DNA from: Ianthella basta
Taxonomy: Eukaryota; Porifera; Demospongiae; Verongiida; Ianthellidae
DNA: 64,000 nucleotides
Direction: 5' to 3'
Assembly: GCA_964019415.1 (NCBI GenBank)
Contig: OZ025869.1
Location: 12,953,430 to 13,017,429 of the forward strand
Every line of letters starts with the position of its first letter. Within the stretch, counting starts at the first letter, position 1. A program made the position numbers and the translations under genes. Below, in pieces: positions 49,514-63,140 of this stretch. The notes beneath the pieces are model-generated. The model was not told where the DNA came from. It was given only the letters and a program-made list of their open reading frames with translations, and did no database searches.

Positions 49514-50130
49514 CTAGATTATCTCTAAATCTTTTCCATGACAAAGATTGGACTTATAGTCTGTGGTCACAGTAAATTCCAATGCAACCTGCGTAAGTAA
49601 TTCATGGGTGTAAGAAGACATCTTACGTATGCACAGTAGTTCAATAGATTCACAATAGAAGTTATGCTCTGATAAGCTATGTACACCCTGTTTACCCTGT
49701 AAAATTATTATGCATGCATGTGCAAACACAGTAGCACCTGTCTACTGATGACACTGCCTAAGACCCGGCCTACAAAGATGTGTGTACAAGCTACTCTGCA
49801 ATTTGGACACCTCTAGCTCTAATGAGGATAGCACCTACTGACCCAGATATGTTAAGAAACTTCGTCTGAAATAAGGACACCTCTCTAATGAGGGCAGCAC
49901 CACTATCCCAGCTAAGTAGTGATGCGTACAAAGCTACATAACTCTGATTCCACAATAGTGCCCAAATGTGTTCAGAATATGCCACGAGATGTGTAACAAT
50001 TTGCATGACTGGACTTGCATGTGTCTATTGTACAGGTGTGTGATGCTTTACAAAGCCTTTCCCGCTCAGAAAGTGTAGCCATGCTGATAGTAAGTACATG
50101 GGGATACTTCAATACCATTGCATGTCCTTG

Positions 50131-50331
<201 letters not shown>

Positions 50332-50729
50332 CCTCCTCCTCCTCTGTACTCCTTGTCCTAAAGGACGTTGGACAGGATCTAGGACGACATGTTACGGTGG
50401 TCTTCCAACGGTTGGTGGATGAACGCTCTCTACCTTGCGCGGTCCTTTACCACTGCTTGCCAGTTAGGCAGGCTTGCCAGGTCTTGGTTGACTACATCGA
50501 CCCATCGCAGTGGTGTTCCTCCTGGGGGTCTATGCATTCCTCGCGGTCTGCCCTCAAGGGCGTCGGCTACGAATACAGGATCGAGGCGCGATGTAGCACG
50601 GAAGGCTACCAATGGGGACGAAGGAAACAGTAACCCACCGCGTGCGGGGAAGAAGCCAAGACGAGAACAAGGGCCAGACGATCGACCTATTCTCCAACAG
50701 CGACGACAGCGTAGAGCAGTCCCTTCTAG

Positions 50730-51321
50730 GATACTGAGCACAAGACAAGCAGATTAGGGACATGGAATGTAAGATCGCTGCAGGGATTGGGAAAGTTGGA
50801 ACAACTAGCTGGTGAGATGGAGCGGTACAGACTAGCAGTGCTTGCAGTGACAGAGACACACCTACCAGGTGAGGGGGAGAAGCTGCTTGATGTAAATAAG
50901 GGGTACAGACCAGTCTTCTCAGGAAGAGCTGATGGGAGACAAGCTGAAGGAGTAGGCCTAGCCTTCTCCCTTTATGCATGGAATGCCCTACGTTGCTATG
51001 AAGCAGTATCCCCCAGGATACTGACCGCTGAGGTACTAACTCGCATTGGACCTTTAGCAATCATAGTTGGGTATGCACCTACCAACCAAGCCAATGAGGA
51101 AGTGAAAGAGCAGTTCTATGCTGACCTAGATGGGGTTATGACTAAGACAAATGGCCTTACCATGTTACTTGGAGATTTTAACGCATCACTTGGAGACAGT
51201 GTACCGGGAGTAGTTGGCCCCCATGGACTGGGAAAGGGAACAAGTGATAATGGGGACAGGCTTGTGGAGTTTGCCAGCGCACATCAGATGTGTATCACAA
51301 ACACACTTTTCCCACATAAGA
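50730..51321 (+). pseudogene. LINE APE endonuclease, 5' part, copy 2
   Basis: Identical translation to copy 1, interrupted by the hAT-like element at the same base. Confidence 0.8.
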
Positions 51322-52877
51322 TAGCGATTCCAAACCCATTCCCATTCCAAATTCCTCGCGTACCTTTGAACCAGGGGGGTCGGTCAAGGTCACGTGTGTC
51401 CGCAAAATGGCCGACGCGGCTGCTCTTTACTGTGTATTTTACCTATACTAGCAAAGAGCAGACATATTTCGAGAAACACATCGCATCGCTTGTTTCTTTG
51501 CTTCTGAGCACACAGTTGGACAAGGGCTATCAGAAAATTGACCCTTCCCCGCCCTTCCCCAGCATCTAGGTAGGTTTTGCGAGCATTTTCCAACACCGGT
51601 GTACGAGTGTTCGCTGCTGCTGGCTACGAGGCAGATGAAGCCTAATCTGGAGTACCGAGCAAGTGCTCCTGTGGAAGTGACTCCTTAGAAGCTGGTAACG
51701 AGTCTTCATTGGTCACTTCAGGACTGCAAGACTGATAGGTTACTCTGGTTGACTGCTTCTGCAATGGGAGTGCAATCGGCAGCCACGTCCTTGCAATCGT
51801 CTTGGTTCTGTACACGATTTGTCACATTCGATAGCAGGGATGCTAGAAATGGCTTAAGCGTGCTGGCAATCCTCAGGAAACGCTGCGATAACTTGCAAAA
51901 CTAAATCGTGAAAGCCGTCAATTAAGCCCAATCCACCGTATGGCTCCTTGGCTACGTACGTACGGGTCATACCAGGGGCGCGAATGCAGTACAATGCCCT
52001 GCCATGGCTCAGGGTATGCACATTCGGCCTTGGAGCACGGTCAGCTAACATATGGATACGCGATTGAAATGTCAGGAATGCAATTATTGAGGTGCTGGTA
52101 TTGCGCAATCCCAGGACTTGTCCGACCCCCCTTGCCTTTGAACGACATGGCGCGTATATAAACAAAATGGCACCCTCTACCGTGTTCACGCGAAGCGTTT
52201 CCACAGACGAGAAGCAATCTTCGTGACTTTTTGAAGGTTCCCAAGTGTAAAAGACAGATGAAGGCTTGCAAAACTCATTGAAGCTAGTTTGTAGCGTTTA
52301 CCTCGTAGTTTGTGTCTGCGATTAAAGGAGAAAACTGCATTTTTCTTAGTAGCTGGAGCTGCAACACACTAGCTTCATTCAGATATTATTTGCCCAACTC
52401 CTGAGGAGTAGACATGATGTAGTTGTTCGGCCATCTAGCTCACTTCTGCTTGTGGAAACGAGTTTGAAGCTATGGTACTGGTCCTACATTTAGGCTGTGG
52501 CGGTCCCAAACCGATTCCTATTCGTTCCATTCCAACTTCAAGTACAGACTAGTAAAACGGCACTTCAATGCAACTCACTGTATGCGCGCGCAGTATATGT
52601 ATTGCTATATATGACGTTTGCATATAATTATTGAGCAGTCTAGTGGGATGCACTACCAGCTCAATTCATATTGTTTTCATAGCATGAAGCTTCCACTTGC
52701 AGAGCAACGAGTCCCATGCAATTTCATGTTTGCAGCCACAATGGAACCAACTCCTAGGAAGCTTGCCTCACATTTTACAGTATTAGCTAGCTAGTACTTC
52801 CAGCAATTTATGTCGCTATGGAAATAGCTATATTGAATTGTGAATGCTAGCTCAGTTACTGCAAGCAGTAAGCATGT

Positions 52878-52898
52878 GGGTGGGGGGAGGGGAGGGGG
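52878..52898 (+). other. G-quadruplex-forming motif, copy 2
   Basis: Identical to 25221-25241. Confidence 0.6.
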
Positions 52899-54345
52899 TA
52901 GCTATATGGGTGTATATGCGTAGCTATTTATGTTTTCAGTTTGGTAGCTATCGAAGGCTTCTTTTGTACTTTGATATTGCCTGAGGAACAGAAGGTGTAA
53001 TATTCCAAACATTTGCCGGGAGCATGCCCCACCTCCCAGGATGGGGTAAGCCAATGCTTTAATTTATTGCTTTGCTTTAAATTTTTTTTGCACATTATTA
53101 CTTCTGCCAGACCAATGCTAGGTATATCACGACACCCCTGCATGCCCAGCAATTAACTTTTTCTGACATGTACTTCTTACCCAGTCAACCCTGCAACTCT
53201 ACAAGTGGCCCTAGCCTGAACAGCATTCTGCTGGCAGAGTTGGCCATGCATGCAGCTCAGATCATGCAATACATTGTCATTATTATGAATTGTATAATCA
53301 GTACTACTGTGCCATTATAAAATAGAACTTTGTAGGATCTCTTGTACGCAAGCTTCATATACATCTATTGTGATGGTGTATCATCACAGTATGCATCAAT
53401 ATTCTTATTCTTACGGAGACTGATTCTGCAAAAGTGCATTACTGCCCAGCTAGATCCTCTAAGTCTTGGAGGATCTATGCAAGGCAGAGACAAAGTAGAT
53501 TCAAGTGAAACTACTAAACCATCATTCACTTCTGTGGCACAGTCTATGAAACAATTCGTTGCGTCATGTTGAGAGCTTCAATTTGAGCCATAACACGTCC
53601 GAATCCGTCCAAAAACGGCCAAGATACGGTGTTACGAGGGCGCAGCTCGTGAGCCACGAGTTCGGCACGTGTTTCCCACGTGTTTCCACAGGAAGTGTAT
53701 GCTTTCTTACACGGTTGTTTCGAGGCGGCAGCTTAGTTTTCCGAATGGAAAAATTGGGAATGGGAATGGGAATACGTCAACAATTCTATGATTTAACTGC
53801 GCATGCCTTATCCCTACGCCATCGCCACTGCAAGGAGGATGAAACTTTGCTTCTGAATAGCTCTCACCCAGTGAAGGTAGGTTGTACTTTGAAAATTGTG
53901 GATTATGGTTTTCCGTTTTGAAAATAGTGAGTTAGCCAGCAAGGTTTAAACGGCTCAAAGCATATTACTCTGGGTTTCACGCCAGTGAGCTAGCGTGATA
54001 GCCAAGTGACTGTAGAACTAGGTGAATTCGCTGCACACTAAACTTTTTGCATAGTACGCGTTTGTAATGTCCCATGTTCTGCCATTTGCAATTGCATTTG
54101 CCATACACAATTGTTATTATTCATTTATGGCATTCCTGGAAGAAACTAGGAATCTTCCAAAAGGTGATTTAACTGGCCTTTGCTTCTTCAATCATTTCCC
54201 TTGCTTTTCAGCGGTTTTGCTATTTCAAGCTATTGATGTTGCAGGTTGGCACATGATTGTAATAAAAAATAACATGTGTAGCTAATTGCGACCTTTTACT
54301 TAATATCACTGTGTGTGTGTGTGTGTGTACAGATGGCACCCCTAT

Positions 54346-54416
54346 ACTTCCAGCACACCTGATGATGGCCTGGAATTGGCCGAAACATACCTATGGTGTG
54401 CCGTGTGCATTGAAGT
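54346..54416 (+). ncRNA. Degenerate hammerhead-like fold, copy 2
   Basis: Base-for-base the same fold as copy 1, including the CC at the expected cleavage site. Confidence 0.45.
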
Positions 54417-54897
54417 AGCAGTGGTTATATATATATTTGCAGTAGCAGTGCCTATATGATTGTTTGTGCCCTGGTACAGCCTGCACTTGAAAGGGGAATA
54501 ATACACACAGTTGTAGCTTTGCTATAATTATAAGAATTATTTGATGTCATAATCGCAAACATGCACTTTCCACTTCAAAACCAGCAATAATATTTGAATA
54601 CCAGGCATTTGACCTTATAATAGCTTCCCTTTTGATTCCTCTTTTTCTTTTATATTATAGTCACTGCAATAATTATTGTTTGCACTATTGTAATTAGAGT
54701 GCATTTATGTTGCATGTGTGTGTAATTGTTATCATCTCATTAAGTTCAAATTTTGCACGAAAATCTAGCTAAAGAGTATATTACACATAAAGCTATGTAT
54801 GTGTGGTATCTGCCATATTAAGTGATATTATAATTGCATGTGATCATGACTTATAACGTGTATCGCCAAACATAATGCATTGGCGTTGTGTTTGCAA

Positions 54898-54961
54898 GTG
54901 TGTGTGCATGTGTTTGTGCATGTGCGTGTGTGTGCATGTGTTTGTGCATGTGCGTGTGTGT
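54898..54961. repeat. GT-rich minisatellite, expanded allele
   Basis: Two copies of the 28-bp unit that is single in block 2. Confidence 0.7.
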
Positions 54962-55110
54962 TCACATATGCATGCATGGGTGTGGATATATGAGAGTGCA
55001 TGCAAGAGTGACACATGCAAGTACACGTAGTATGTCAGCTGCAGGACCGGAGGGCAAAGGGCTATGCTACCTGGAAAGCTGCTGTAGAACGGGGCTAGGC
55101 AGGCTATCAT

Positions 55111-55410
55111 TTAATGATTGATAAAGAAGGTAGGGTTCCATCGTACTTCTGCAGCCAGCATTCTAAATTCTATCAACATTAGCATAATGAGAAAGAAGAT
55201 GCATGGAATCAGCTGCTGGTCCTCAAATGGAAAATTATCCATGGCACCCACACACAGATGCATATGCACAATGCTGTGCATGTTGAGACAGACACCCTCA
55301 CATCCAGTACCACCCATGCACTTCACCATTTCACCTAACTCTAGCTCCAATCTGTTGCATTGTTCCATCCATATGTCTTCCAAATACCAGGTACCTTCAA
55401 AAAGGACCAC
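55111..55410 (-). pseudogene. Possible decayed transposase fragment, copy 2
   Basis: Identical frame to 27426-27725. Confidence 0.25.
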
Positions 55411-55469
55411 AAGATATAAGGCCCTGATGTCACTGAGTGGGGCGTCCCCACTACAGTTTGTCCCCCAGT

Positions 55470-55493
55470 ACAGTATTCACTAGTGAATACTGT
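55470..55493. repeat. Perfect 24-bp palindrome, copy 2
   Basis: Same as 27785-27808. Confidence 0.7.
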
Positions 55494-55834
55494 CCCATGG
55501 CCCTTACTCTGTGCAACAGTCACATGCAACTGGACGAATGACACCAATCACTTTGATTGATCAGGCATATGCATTCCAAATAGTTCATGTGTAAACATGA
55601 GATAACTGCTTGTGGGGTCCAATACCAACATTATAATTTTACGGCAAAGCAAAGTTACTGATTTCCATTCTCTCTCCAATTTGCTGCAGGTTATGCTCAT
55701 ATGTCAACAAATATGTAGCTGTAGAGGGTTCAGTTTCAGCCTTTGTCTCACCAGATACAGAAGGAATCTCAACTAAACCGTGCACAGACATCGAATTGAT
55801 ACCAGGCGTATGTGCATTAGTCTAACAGCTAGCT

Positions 55835-56283
55835 AAGCCTGCTTCGTACATTCTCTTGACAGCAAGAAAATGGCTATCACTGGCGACACTTAATCGCCCA
55901 ATAGCGCACTTCTGCCAGTTTTCCAGCCATTGTCCTGTGTATCGAAGGAAAGTCAAGGTAGTGCACATCGTTGTCCTGTATAGCTTGTTCTACTGCCCGG
56001 TTCGTACTTCGCGCTTCGAACAACTTTATTACAACTGTACCCCGCCATACTATAGCATAGGATTATAGTATGGCGACGTACAGTGCTAGTAAAGTTGTTC
56101 AAAGCTTGAAGTACGAGCCGGGCAGTAGAACAAGCTACACAGGACAATGTTCTGCACTACTTTAACTTACCTTCGATACCCAGTGCACCGGCTGGAAAAC
56201 TGGGAGAAGTGTGCTATTGGGCGATTATTTGCCACAAGTTAAAGCCATTATCTTGCTGCCTAGACAACACAAGGCAAGCTTAT
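55835..56283. repeat. Imperfect foldback palindrome of about 450 bp, copy 2
   Basis: Same arms and loop as 28150-28598. Confidence 0.8.
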
Positions 56284-56654
56284 TGGACTATAGCACACTC
56301 GCCTGTTATCTGTTCTACGTACTTTCCAAGTTAATTGCCCCTTGTTCAAGTGTAGGAAGAGAAAAAGGCTAAAACATCTTGAAAGTCCATTTACTCGAGA
56401 ATCACCAATTACCTCGTTCTGGTTTCCAAACCAAACTAAGTTGCCGCCATTTGTATTATGCGAAACAGCCGTGCTTAAGTCAAAGGCGGTACAACAAAAA
56501 CGTCATTCTTCCGGTTAAATGGAGTGCGGAGTGTGGCTTAACCTTAACCAATTTCGATGGGATAAAGACCGTTGTACTCCTAAAGAAACGTACTGTGCAG
56601 TAATACGGTGAATGAGTGCAAGTCGAACAGTTTGAAATCTGGATTGGAATCGCT

Positions 56655-58349
56655 ACATAAGACCATACACCAAGCCACCTGGTACCCACCGAATGCAAGA
56701 GCCAAGCCTAGTCTAAAAGACTATGTGTTGGTGAAGCGCAGACTGAGACCTTCGGTGATGGACACCAGGGTTTTCAGAGGGGCAGATCTAGACACCGATC
56801 ACCGCTTGGTGGTAGTAACCTTACGCCTCAAACTAGATAAGAAGTCAAACCAAAGGAAGGGAAAGCGATTTGAAACAGCACTGCTCGGGAAGACAGATAG
56901 AAGGATGGCGTATGTGGAGGCTCTAAGGGAGGCCTTTGATAAAAGAAGACAACAAGGCAGTGTTGAAGAGAGGTGGAGTGAACTAAAGGAAGCATTTGTG
57001 GGATCGGCAGAACAACATCTAAAAAGGAGGCGTATGGCAAAGAAGAAGTGGATCTCCGATGACACTCTTGAACTGGTTGAAACAAAGCGCATAGCATTTC
57101 GAAGATGGCAGGAACACTGCACAGATAAGAAGGAGTATCAGGCCATCTGCAAGAAAGTGAGACAAGCTTTGAAGGGTGATAAGGAGAAGTGGCTTGAAAA
57201 TGAAATCACGGAGATGGAAGAGGACATCAGGCATCACAGACATGGAAACTTCTTTAAAAAGATGAGAAAGTTGACCAATAGCAGCATACTACCTACAAAC
57301 ACGATCTTGGATGAGGAGGGCCAGACTCTTAAGAGACCTGAAGAGAAACTTGCCAGATGGTAAAGGCACTTTGAGAAAGTGCTCAATGTCCGGAACGAAG
57401 TAGCAGAGGAGGTAGTATCAGAGCTGGAAAACCGGTCACATGGAGAGACACCCGAAGTGACACGAGAAGAAGTGAAGAAAGCAGTGTGGAAGTTACGCAA
57501 TGGCAAAGCAGCAGGACAGGATGAATCTGAAGCTGAGCTACTGAAGAAAGGGGGAGAGGCAGCTATTGATTGGCTCACAGAGGTGGTACAGCAGGTATGG
57601 AAATCTGGGAAGGTACCACAAGAGTGGAAAGATGCCATATTGATCCCTGTCCACAAGAAACGAGCAAGAAATGATTGTGACAACTACCCTGGAATAGCGC
57701 TCCTAAGTATCCCTGGTAAGGTGCTGGCCCTAATCCTACTAGAAAGAATGCAAGTGATAGTGGAACCACAACTAATGGAAGCACAGTGTGGATTTCGGAA
57801 AGTAAGGAGCACGGTGGACCAGATCTGGCTGACGCGACAAGTAGTTGAGAAGGCAACGGAATACCACACTACAGTGTACTTATGTTTCGTGGACCTCATC
57901 AAAGCCTACGACTCAGTGGACCGTGCAGCCTTGATAGCGGTACTGAGATCGTATGGGTCCCCAACCAGCTGGTAAACCTAGTAGGAGAACTGTACACTGA
58001 AACCAAATGCTGTGTGCGAACAGCAGAGGGCACCTCAGAGGCTTTCGAAGTTAAGACTGGAGTGAGACAAGGATGCATCCTGTCTCCCCTCCTGTTCAAT
58101 TGCTTCCTAGATCGAATTGTGAAAGGGGTTATGTCAGTGCTTGGAGGAGGTGTACATATGGAGTATTCCACTGAGGGAGGACTCTTCCTGTCTTATCGAG
58201 ATAAGACTCCTGCCTCAGCCCACATCCAAGATGCCAGGTACGCAGATGACATGGCTCTCATTGCAGAGTCCAGGAGTGAGCTACAGCACATGTTAACAGT
58301 CCTGGATGAAGCATGTGAGCGGTGGGGAATGCGTATCAGTGTGGAAAAG
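56655..58349 (+). pseudogene. LINE endonuclease end and reverse transcriptase, copy 2
   Basis: The same in-frame TAA (57361), the same lost G (57955-57957) and the same 3' loss as copy 1, plus one Met-to-Ile change (VETKRIAF). Confidence 0.85.
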
Positions 58350-58353
58350 ACAC

Positions 58354-58429
<76 letters not shown>

Positions 58430-58433
58430 ACAC
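58350..58433. repeat. (CA)n tract right of composite insert, block 3
   Basis: About 84 bp, with the same TACA and CAAACA interruptions as in block 2. Confidence 0.95.
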
Positions 58434-59547
58434 GGGTACACAGAAGTATGCACACATACATTCACATAATCCATATTTCCCCAACGTACCACTCCACGAA
58501 TAATCTCCAGTGAGATGAGAAGCTGCTTTGAAAGTTGTAGCTTTTTCTTCCATTCTTGAAGAAATTCTAGTATATTATCTCTAAATCTTCTCCATGACAA
58601 AGATTGGACTTATAGTCTGTGTTCACAGTAAACTCCAATATGCAACCTGCATAAGTAATTCATGGGGGTAAGAAGGCATCTTACGTATGCACAGTGGTGA
58701 AATGGATTAATTCACAATGGAGTTAAAACTCTGAGGAGCTATGTTAAAAGTATTTGTAAATGTGATTTTTTCCTAGCTACCTTCTTCGGGAAGATTCGTT
58801 ACACCCAGACATCAACAAACACTGGGAATGATTAAGGTATATACCAATATCCTGGCAAGTCAATTTTAAGCTGTAGAGTGGTAAGAATTCCCCTGCTATG
58901 ACACAGAGACTCTTGTCAAGGATTGGCTATTGAGCTGGTTACTCGTAGCAAGGCTGCAATGGATCATGCAAAACATTGTTATTCCCATCCCTATTTGGAT
59001 AGCTTCCCTTCCGTAGTCTTTAGTTTATCAGCTGCATGGTGAAGGGCCATGTGGCTGAAACATCCTCATCTATTGCAGTCCTGATACGTGTAAACCAACT
59101 CGAAAGTCTATCACTCTATCCGTGGCAATTCTCCTTGTGTCTGCAGTAGAGAGGCCGTGGCTACCTTAACTAAGTGTATGGGTGACTGGCACTTGAGCAA
59201 AATACCACAAGTAACTGCTCAACCACAAATGCCTACCTACAGGCTAGGGTGTTTGCATGCAAATGCATTCTGTAGCTATAGATACAAGTTGTACAGGGTA
59301 ACACTTTCCAGAAGAAGACCAGTTAAGGTAGGCACCCCCTTGCCGAAATGCTGCTGGTGGACTGTGTTTTCGATGGGGAGCATTTTCTGCATGACATTCA
59401 TATACGTATGGTTTCGTGTGGAAACGCTCGTTCTTGGTAATTAGCTACGTAAGTGCAGACAACAGGAATGATATTTTTCGATATAAGTGAGTCAGTGCAG
59501 CACTGCAGCAGCTATATACTATCTAGCTGTATTGTGCTTACACTTAC

Positions 59548-59710
59548 CCACATCATGAAGGTGGTTTAAAGTTTGAAGCTTAAGCTTCTTGCATTCCTTC
59601 CAAAAGTAGCCGAAGAGCATCCAGCGCACTTCTTCTCCGACGCCCCGCTGCAGCAGCTGGTGAATTCTTTTCATAGTGACAGGTCGCGCTCTTAGTTCTC
59701 CGTTGTACAT
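59548..59710 (-). CDS. Exon N (unit D, block 3)
   Basis: Open, with QRGVGEE (Gly for Asp) and a consensus donor. Confidence 0.4.
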
Positions 59711-60443
59711 GATACTCCAGGTGGCTGCCTTTGTTCAGCTCATCTCCAGTTATTAGTTATAGGGGCTTGCCGGGGAAAGATGCATGCAGGATCGCGCCTC
59801 TGCGCCATATTTCGTTGCAGTCAGGTGACAGCAATGTTATTGCCATATACAGCTAAGGGTGTGGTCCTATGTATAATACATGATGTGAGGTACAGTGCGG
59901 CTACAACCTAAGACGGCTATGAAGGAATTTGGTGCATGCAACATGATATTTTAAGAGTGCATGTAAACATCACTTCAGTAACACTAAAATAAATAGATCC
60001 ATTGGGTCAGTGCATGCATTCAAGTCAGTTTAGCTACTTCCACTATTAGCTGGTTAGCTAGCTAGCTAGCTATCTGTGAGTGATAGCTATGAAATGCAAT
60101 GTTGAATTGGGTACCACAAGCAGCCCCACACCCCCGCACAACGTACACAAGTGAAGTCGCTGTGTGAGGGCCAAGCTGCAGGCTCCTAACTAGGGAGAAT
60201 ATCCCCCTGTAGCCATGGTACTGTGGGGGTCTGGCCAAAGATAATTGATGGTCTGGCAAAGACAGTCATTTAGTGCTTTTGAACAAAATTGCAATAACTA
60301 TAACCTAGACAGCACATGTTTCTAGCTAATGTTCAATAGTATACCAATACACTAGCACCTAGCCGTCTAACACAGCTATAGCTACCTATTATCTAGCTAG
60401 CCAACTAAAGGGTACTAGGCTACTGGTGTCTGAAGAGCATAGT

Positions 60444-60836
60444 CTAAAGTTCCTCGATGTCAGTGGCCTTCCTAGCATTGTTCAAGTATGACTCGCTCTC
60501 CACCCTCACTTTCTTTCCGTTCCCGTAAGCACGCTTGGCAATTTCTTTCAGCTCAGCATATCTGTCGCCAACTATATTGCTGTACAGTTTGAACACATGC
60601 GGTCTGCCCTGTTCATCAACCAGTTTAAACGTCGCTGCTGGCAAACCCTCACCTATGCTTTCATCATTGTCATCATACTCCGTAATGGTACTAACAACGC
60701 TCTCTGGCTGAGCCGCCATTTCTGATTCTTGCAAAAATGGCTTCTCCCTGTGGCTAAATATCACTCGCGCTAGATTTTTCTGGTCATCACCCAGGGTCTG
60801 CTCGTCTGACACCACGAGGAACGCGGTGCGCTTCAT
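60444..60836 (-). CDS. ORF-K (unit D, block 3)
   Basis: Has private replacements (QKNLAR, SHREKP, VVSTIT, YGNGKK, SESYL) and lacks the YLKSARK of the block 2 D copy. It is still open, which supports coding, but the changes are mostly replacements. Confidence 0.6.
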   Translation of the reverse strand: MKRTAFLVVSDEQTLGDDQKNLARVIFSHREKPFLQESEMAAQPESVVSTITEYDDNDESIGEGLPAATFKLVDEQGRPHVFKLYSNIVGDRYAELKEIAKRAYGNGKKVRVESESYLNNARKATDIEEL

Positions 60837-61223
60837 AATCGCACGTGGGCCGACGCGTCTCGTGCATGCACGTAGGCATAATGATAAATAATTTTGTCTT
60901 GATGAAAAATTACAGTGTGCATGTCAATATGCCCCACTCTGTAGCTACGTGGTGTATACGTTGTTAAAATTGCTCACTGTAAGAATGACTGATTGACCCT
61001 GATCATGATAAAGAGACACGTATACCTTACACATGACATAGACAAATTATGCATAACATTCAAAGCAAATACTCATGAACGTGTATTCAAAAACAGTGTA
61101 AGCAAAATTGTATTTACATCAAAGGTAAACATGCCAATAAGAAACTATGTACTCGCGAAAGCACACAACTATTACTGAAAGTTGCTATAGCTGAGTCAGT
61201 GGCAAGGAGACAACATAAATAGG

Positions 61224-61541
61224 TTATTTGAATCCAATCATGGCTGACATTTGTCTACATGGAACTAAATGGAATCGAAACTCTCTAATCTGTCCCCTCC
61301 TGAACACCACCTTGCAGTAGGGACAGGTCAAGTTAGGGTCCAGGGGCCATTCCTGGTCATTGGCCTGTACTGGGGCAGCTACTGCACCAATGTCAACTTC
61401 CTTATAGCGACGGCCTTCACGCTGTATTTCTGTTCGCATGCCTTCACCAATGTACCACTCCACGAATAATCTCCAGTGAGATTCAAACTGTTTTTGGAAG
61501 ATGTAGACTTTTCTTTCATTTCTGAAGAAATTCTTAGACTG
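61224..61541 (-). CDS. Gene Z terminal exon (unit D, block 3)
   Basis: Ligands intact. It has the three-codon extension (GFK) otherwise seen in unit E, another sign of exchange between D and E. Confidence 0.5.
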   Translation of the reverse strand, partial: QSKNFFRNERKVYIFQKQFESHWRLFVEWYIGEGMRTEIQREGRRYKEVDIGAVAAPVQANDQEWPLDPNLTCPYCKVVFRRGQIREFRFHLVPCRQMSAMIGFK

Positions 61542-62160
61542 CTAGATTATCTCTAAATCTTTTCCATGACAAAGATTGGACTTATAGTCTGTGGTCACAG
61601 TAAATTCCAATGCAACCTGCGTAAGTAATTCATGGGTGTAAGAAGACTTCTTACGTATGCACAGTAGTTCAATAGATTCACAATAGAAGTTATGCTCTGA
61701 TAAGCTATGTACACCCTGTTTACCCTGTAAAATTATTATGCATGCATGTGCAAACACAGTAGCACCTGTCTACTGATGACACTGCCTAAGCCCCGGCCTA
61801 CAAAGATGTGTGTACAAGCTACCTCTTCAACTTGGACACCTCTAGCTCTAATGAGGGCAGCACCTACTGACCCAGCTATGTTGAGAAAACTTCGTCTGAA
61901 ATAAGGACACCTCTCTAATGAGGGCAGCACCACTATCCCAGCTAAGTAGTGATGCGTACAAAGCTACATAACTCTGATTCCACAATAGTGCCCAAATGTG
62001 TTCAGAATATGCCACGAGATGTGTAACAATTTGCATGACTGGACTTGCATGTGTCTATTGTACAGGTGTGTGATGCTTTACAAAGCCTTTCCCGCTCAGA
62101 AAGTGTAGCCATGCTGATAGTAAGTACATGGGGATACTTCAATACCATTGCATGCCCTTG

Positions 62161-62249
62161 CACACCCACCCACCCACGCACACACACACACACACAAGCA
62201 CAAGCACGCACACACACACACACACACAAGCACACACATACACACACAC

Positions 62250-62315
<66 letters not shown>
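62161..62315. repeat. (CA)n microsatellite, unit D block 3
   Basis: About 155 bp, with a CGCA at left and a CATACA interruption. Confidence 0.95.
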
Positions 62316-62317
<2 letters not shown>

Positions 62318-63140
62318 GTACACAGAAGTATGTACACATACATTCACATAATCCATATTTCCCCAACGTACCACTCCACGAATAATCTCTAGTGAGATGC
62401 GAAGCTGCTTTGGAAGTTGTAGCCTTTTCTTCCATTCTTGAAGAAATTCTAGTAGATTATCTCTAAATCCTCTCCATGACAAAGATTGGACTTATATTCT
62501 GTGTTCACAGTAAATTCCAATATGCAACCTGCATAAGTAATTCATGGGGGTAAGAAGGCATCTTACGTATGCACAGTGGTGAAATGGATTAATTCACAAT
62601 GGAGTTAAAACTCTGAGGAGCTATGTTAAAAGTATTTGTAAATGTGATTTTTTCCTAGCTACCTTCTTCGGGAAGATTCGTAACACCCAGACATCAACAA
62701 ACACTGGGAATGATTAAGGTATATACCAAAATCCTGGCAAGTCAATTTTAAGCTGTAGAGTGGTAAGAATTCTCCCCCTATGACACAGAGACTCATTGTC
62801 AAGGATAGGATTTTGAGCTGGTTACTCGTAGCAAGGCTGCAATGGATCATGCAAAACATTGTTATTCCCATCCCTATTTGAATAGCTTCCCTTCCGTAGT
62901 CTTTAGTTGATCAGCTGCATGGTGAAGGGCCATGTGGCTGAAACATCCTCATCTATTGCAGTCCTGATACGTGTAAACCAACTGAAAAGTCTATCACTCT
63001 ATCCGTGGCAATTCTCCTTGTGTCTGCAGTAGACAGGCTGTGGCTACCTTAACTAAGTGTATGGGTGACTGGCACTTGAGCAAAATACCACAAGTAACTG
63101 CTCAACCACAAAATTAATGCCTACCTACAGGCTAGGGTGT

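Larger units (their letters stand above)
51322..56654. mobile_element. hAT-like non-autonomous transposon, copy 2
   Basis: 5,333 bp with the same termini and the ACATAAGA duplications at 51314-51321 and 56655-56662. Confidence 0.7.
59253..63140. repeat. Tandem unit D, block 3
   Basis: 3,888 bp. More diverged from its block 2 partner than A, B or C are from theirs. Confidence 0.9.
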